Shown piece by piece: positions 59,714 through 64,000 of a stretch of DNA of 64,000 nt. The notes under the pieces were generated by a model. That model was not told the origin of the DNA. It saw only the letters and a program-made list of their open reading frames with translations, and searched no databases. Origin of the DNA: Gymnopus androsaceus JB14 (Eukaryota > Basidiomycota > Agaricomycetes > Agaricales > Omphalotaceae); assembly GCA_009733575.1 (NCBI GenBank), contig ML769631.1, positions 37,630-101,629 on the forward strand, in the 5' to 3' direction. The position numbers and the translations under genes are program-made. Positions within the stretch are counted from its first letter, which is position 1. Each line of letters opens with the position of its first letter.

Positions 59714-62700
59714 CTCCCCCTGGTGTCGTTATACCACCAATCCAAACCCAATGCTGACACAATTCAACAGTGCTTCTCCCTCTTTGACAGCATCCCAAAT
59801 AAAGAAGTATCGAATGTCAATGTGCTTCGCCAAATTGTGTCCCTTGGTCGTCTCCGACAATGCAATTGCTCTGAGGTTATCAACCAGTAGGCCCATTGGT
59901 CCTCCCATATCCAAATCCACTTCTCGTAACCAACTCGACATCCAGACAACGCGATATACTCGGACTCCGTTGACAATAAAGAAACTAAGTTCTGTTTCTT
60001 CGAAGCCCAAGCTACGGGACAACCGTTCATCAAGAAGATATACCCGGAAGTTGAACAACGAGTAGCCTTGCACCCAGCCCAATCCGCATCTGAGTATCCC
60101 ACAGTCATAACCTTCTTGTCAACGATAGGTTTGTACTTCACTCTGTAGTGAACTGTCATCAAAATAGTGGCATAACTTGATAAGAAGGTCCCAGTCCTCA
60201 GGGAATGGCTTGTTTTGAACAGTCACCAAGCTGGAGCACGTGAAACTAATATCTGGTCTGCTACAACCACTCCCCCATTGGCAGCAACCCAGCAATCCCC
60301 AGTACGGCTTGTTGCTCATGAATGCATCATCTTCCCTCAAACGTTTTCCTGGAGCAGGGATGGAGTACCCGGGAGGGAATGGAGTGTAAAGCGGTTGAAG
60401 GCCGTCAAGAATCCTGAAATATTTGAATGCTTTGAGGAAGAATGGGGCCTGTGTAAAGTCAATTGTCAATCCAAGGAACACGTTCTTATCCTTAATGTCC
60501 TTTAGGTCCCATATCCTGAAACCATGGATTGCATCCTCTGCCTCCTTCCTATCCGTCGAAGCTGCGAAAATATTGTCGGTGCGTACAGATGCAATAGTTC
60601 TGCGACCAGAATCAGGGTCATATCGGGATCAAATGCATGGATCAGCACGCAAAGATTTGAAGCCTAACTTCTTGAACTGGTCCTCAAGTTCATTGTACCA
60701 GATATGACCCGCCTGTAGCATCCCATACAAGGGTCTTTGCATCAGACAAACCTCCGTCTCCTCCTCTGTCTGAGCAAAACCCATAGGTTGATGCATGTAC
60801 ACTGGCGGATCCTCCGGTAACATCCTGTTCAAGTAAGCCAATGAGAAGTCCCACTGACTTGTTTCCAGTCCTAATCCCACCGTGACTGCCATCAGCATTC
60901 AAACCGATTCCACACGCGCAACCATCAACCAACTCTTTTTGTAATCCATGCCTGCAATCTGCATATCCCCTCTCGCGACATATCAAGCCTTGGTCTTCAA
61001 CACCTTACCATCCCCATCAACCTTCAAGTCGTATACCCACATTCCTTCCAGTACATGCACGCTCTCCGGAGCGTCCACAAGTTTCCAAACCTCCCGCTCC
61101 CTGAGCCTGTTTATCTCAGCTTCCATAGCAGGGACCCATTTCTCAGGATCACGCATGGCCTCTTTGTACAATGACGGGATAACAATATCACCACCTCCTT
61201 TCACAGTGCTAGCCAGTGCAAGGACCGTTTCTTTGCACTCTCTCTGTCTTCGTTCGTCCGCCATCACGCTCACTGCCAAAACAGCAATATTAGGCCCATT
61301 CCAGCTCATCTGTTTTGGCACCCTCCTCCTCTCTCATGTAATCAATCGAGCAGAGAAGTGCAGGTGAAGGAACGGAGACTCGACTCGAACATCAAGGAGT
61401 CTCAGGAACGTGTACTGGAGACTGTGGACGTTCCTCAACTTCCGCAACAGGAGCCTGACCAACAAGCTTGTCTTCAAAAGCTTCTTTGACTACCACAGAT
61501 TCTGTTTCAACCTGCTGGGTTCTCCTTGGTGTTCCTTCCTCAAACACCACGTCCCTTACCAAATAAACACTCTTTTGTTCCGGATCGTAAACCCTGTAAC
61601 CTCGTGCTCCAAGGTAACCAACCATAAAGCAACGCCATGCTTGGCATCCTAACTTTCCCTCTTTCCGGTCCAGATCTTTCACCCAAACCTTCAATCCCCA
61701 CTTTTGCAAATGAGACACGTCAAGAATGTCGGATCATTTCCACTTCTGCCATGGAGCCTGGCCAGGATGCACATAGTCGGAATGAAACCACACATGTAAC
61801 ACTGAGCAGCAGCAGCCTCTGTGCAGAATCTCTTGTCCAGCTCCGAATCTTCTAGCATGGTGCGAGTTCCTTCAATAATGGTCCTGTTAGCTTGTTCAAC
61901 TTGCCCATTTGCCGCTGATAAATCTTTAGGAACATGCTCAATAATGATGCCCTTCTCGTTACAAAACTCCTTGAACCATTTGTTGTCAAACTCCCGACCG
62001 AGGTCAATACAAAATACACATACTTTCCTCCCGGTCTGAGTTTCTGCCATGGCCACAAAGATCTTCACAAGGGAAAGGATTTTCGGAGCATCCTTCATAG
62101 CAGAGAAGTATGGAAAAGGGATGCCGGTCCTGTCGTTGCATGCCAACATCATGTAGACAGCACCACCGAGACTGGTAGTTCTAGCTCTCCCCCACAAGTC
62201 GAGGCTAACACGATCCAGAGGTTCCGTGGACAGGATAATGACAGCATTGAAAGGCCTTCTTGTAGCTTTTGTTTGCAAACAGACTTCACACTTCCCGCAA
62301 ACCATCATATCCGAAATGTTCAAACCACCAACCAGACTCTTCTTCACCATCATGTGAACAATGTTAATATCCGCATGCCCGAACCGCACATGCCACATTT
62401 CCAATGAGCACAGCACATTCAACAATCACAACTTCATGCTAACCACCACCACAGGTGGCCTTATATCTACGACATCAACTTTGTATAGTTGGTGGCGAGC
62501 CTTCTCAAACGCTAACCTCCCGTTGACCACCACTTTACCAGTCTTGTTGGCCACAGTCAACATACCACTCCCTCATGTTCCTCGATACCCCAGAACGTCC
62601 ATCGCTGGCAGCGAGAGCAAATTCATTGAAAGCAAAGGAGTGTGCAATGCAGGAAAACACAACTTGTTGATTGTCCCACTAGACGTCTGTACGTGCATTT

Positions 62701-63966
62701 CAACAATCCCTCTGCCCTCAATAATGAATTGCCCACCATCACCTTCTGTAGCCATATGTCCCACCACACGAATGGGAGTGTATTCAATGAACAAGGACTT
62801 ATGACAAATGCACCATTCCGATGTGGCGCTAATGATGTATGTGGGAATCCAATCTAATTTCGGAGACAAACTGGATGATACAGTAGACAGGACAGTAGGT
62901 AGCATATTGTATAACAAATCATTCTTTACCACAGCAAAACTTTCCCCTCTATGTCTGAAGAGGTTCGAGTCAGGTACTGTAGCATGATCTGAAATGATAA
63001 ACGCACCACTGCATCCAAAATTGAAAGTGGCAGCAGCAGCAATGACTTGCTTGGAACTGGAAGGATCTGTATTGACGGCAGCAGCAGCAGGCCTGTTCAA
63101 ATCGACACCTTGTTTCCACCAAGCAGGAGTGCAATGCTCGGCACCACCACCAGGCAACCAGCATTGCTTCTGACTGTGCCCAGAATGCTTGCAATTTTCA
63201 TAAATGAAAGGTTTCCTGGCATAGCTAGTATTCATAACCGTGGTGAGAGCAGACAACCCATCAGACTTGAAACCTGAGGCAAGCCGGAGTTGAACGTTGT
63301 ATTCTTCAAGGAACTGCTTGATTTCTTTATATGTGCGCAAGCCATGATTTTGGATAATCCAGAGATGGGAAGGGATCGGCAAGGAACTAAGGAAGTATCT
63401 GCGAAGCTTGTCATCGGTAACCGTACAACCAGTGTCAGACGCGTCCTGACGTAGAGCCTCTAGTGCACCGAAATGCTTCTCAAAGGTGGTGCCCTCAACG
63501 TACTTGAGTTGACAAAGACGCTCCGTGCAAGAGTCCGGTTTGCTGCACTCTGTTTCTTGTACTCGCCCATCAACTTTGTCCACATCTGGTTTGCTGTAAA
63601 TTCAGCACCAAGATTTATTGAACGGGGGTCGCAAATATTCTGGTAGATGATACCAGCAAGGCGACCATCACGAAGCTCCCATTCTTGATCAGAAGGATTT
63701 GGCGAGTTAACGGGAGTGGCGACAGGAACAACAACAACAACAACAACAACAACAGCAGAATGAGCGGTACCAGCAGCGAGAACAGCGGGAGCAGCGTTTT
63801 GCGCAGGACAGATAATGGATCCGAGGAGATAGCCAGTCATTCCATAGGAATGGGCAACGCTCTTGACGTGATCACAGAAAGCGGCCCAGTTCGAAGCACC
63901 CTTCAGTTGCTTTTCTTTGGGGAACGAAATAAGAGATGGCAGTTGGCTGGACAGCGTGGAGCTCAT
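59714..63966 (-). mobile_element. degenerate Ty1/copia retrotransposon
   Basis: Order gag, integrase, reverse transcriptase, RNase H on the minus strand, as in copia. Gag starts near 63966, has a valine run from a microsatellite, and a zinc-knuckle-like site whose first Cys is Tyr. Integrase shows the HxxxH and CxxC zinc site (HVRFGH, GKCEVC) and core residues, some replaced. Reverse transcriptase has QWDFSLAYLN and PLYGMLQAG, but the catalytic motif reads RTDN rather than YVDD. RNase H shows YSDADWAGC and STESEYIAL. Many frameshifts and stops separate the parts, so the copy is dead. Several replacements fit C-to-T change at CpG. Confidence 0.9.
63727..63753. repeat. (AAC)9 microsatellite in copia gag
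   Basis: Nine AAC/GTT units, encoding a valine run on the minus strand in the gag region. Confidence 0.85.
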
Positions 63967-64000
63967 GATGGAAAGGATAAGGATAAATCTCAACAACGGC

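Noticed and set aside
1..64000. Ribosomal RNA genes and further tRNA genes
   Set aside because: No rRNA-like blocks seen, and no other good B-box-like motif beyond 36.5 kb on either strand by eye.

Overview
The window looks like nuclear DNA of a basidiomycete fungus, most likely a mushroom-forming agaricomycete. Most genes are split by many short (about 50-60 bp) GT-AG introns. The gene set fits too: a PDR-type ABC transporter, a GH76 mannanase, F-box-like proteins, remnants of a heme-thiolate peroxygenase, and the fungal seven-helix membrane family with a 'DAxxVWR' motif. I cannot name a species.

Layout. 1-6.5 kb: three copies of a 66-codon-class secreted six-cysteine protein gene, two of them in large inverted repeats. 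7.4-12.6 kb (-): full-length PDR/ABCG drug-efflux pump. 13.2-15.0 kb (-): secreted GH76 endo-mannanase. 15.5-17.0 kb (+): F-box-like protein. 18.5-21.9 kb (-): aminopeptidase P with a long disordered N-terminal extension. 23-27 kb: degenerate gene pieces and two terminal-inverted-repeat elements, one an 878-bp hAT-type MITE with a perfect 8-bp target duplication. 27.1-29.3 kb (+): alpha-glucoside-type MFS transporter broken by apparent frameshifts. 29.6-32.6 kb (-): SulP anion transporter with STAS and cyclic-nucleotide-binding-like domains. 33.2-34.7 kb (-): second F-box-like paralogue.

From 34.8 kb on the DNA becomes repeat-rich and CpG-poor. Two copies of an unspecific-peroxygenase-like gene (34.8 and 41.6 kb) have decayed independently. 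The second is split by a 2.96-kb element with an 8-bp duplication, which itself carries a 610-bp MITE with perfect 26-bp termini and a 9-bp duplication. Between them lie a tRNA-Gly-like gene and an unrecognised multi-exon gene with a glycine-zipper region. That gene carries a 27-bp minisatellite in which one 26-bp unit shifts the reading frame. Right of this are two paralogous seven-helix membrane genes (49.1 and 52.3 kb), a dispersed MITE family ending in CATCAGCAAAACCTG, an unrecognised gene at 57-58 kb, and a degenerate Ty1/copia retrotransposon (59.4-64 kb, -).

There is no operon-like system. Transporters, secreted hydrolase, peroxygenase remnants and small secreted proteins fit a saprotrophic or plant-associated lifestyle (inference). 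The strongest new signals are the inverted-repeat secreted-protein cluster, the frame-shifting minisatellite gene, the nested transposons in a dying peroxygenase, and a CpG-to-TpG/CpA mutation trail between duplicated segments.
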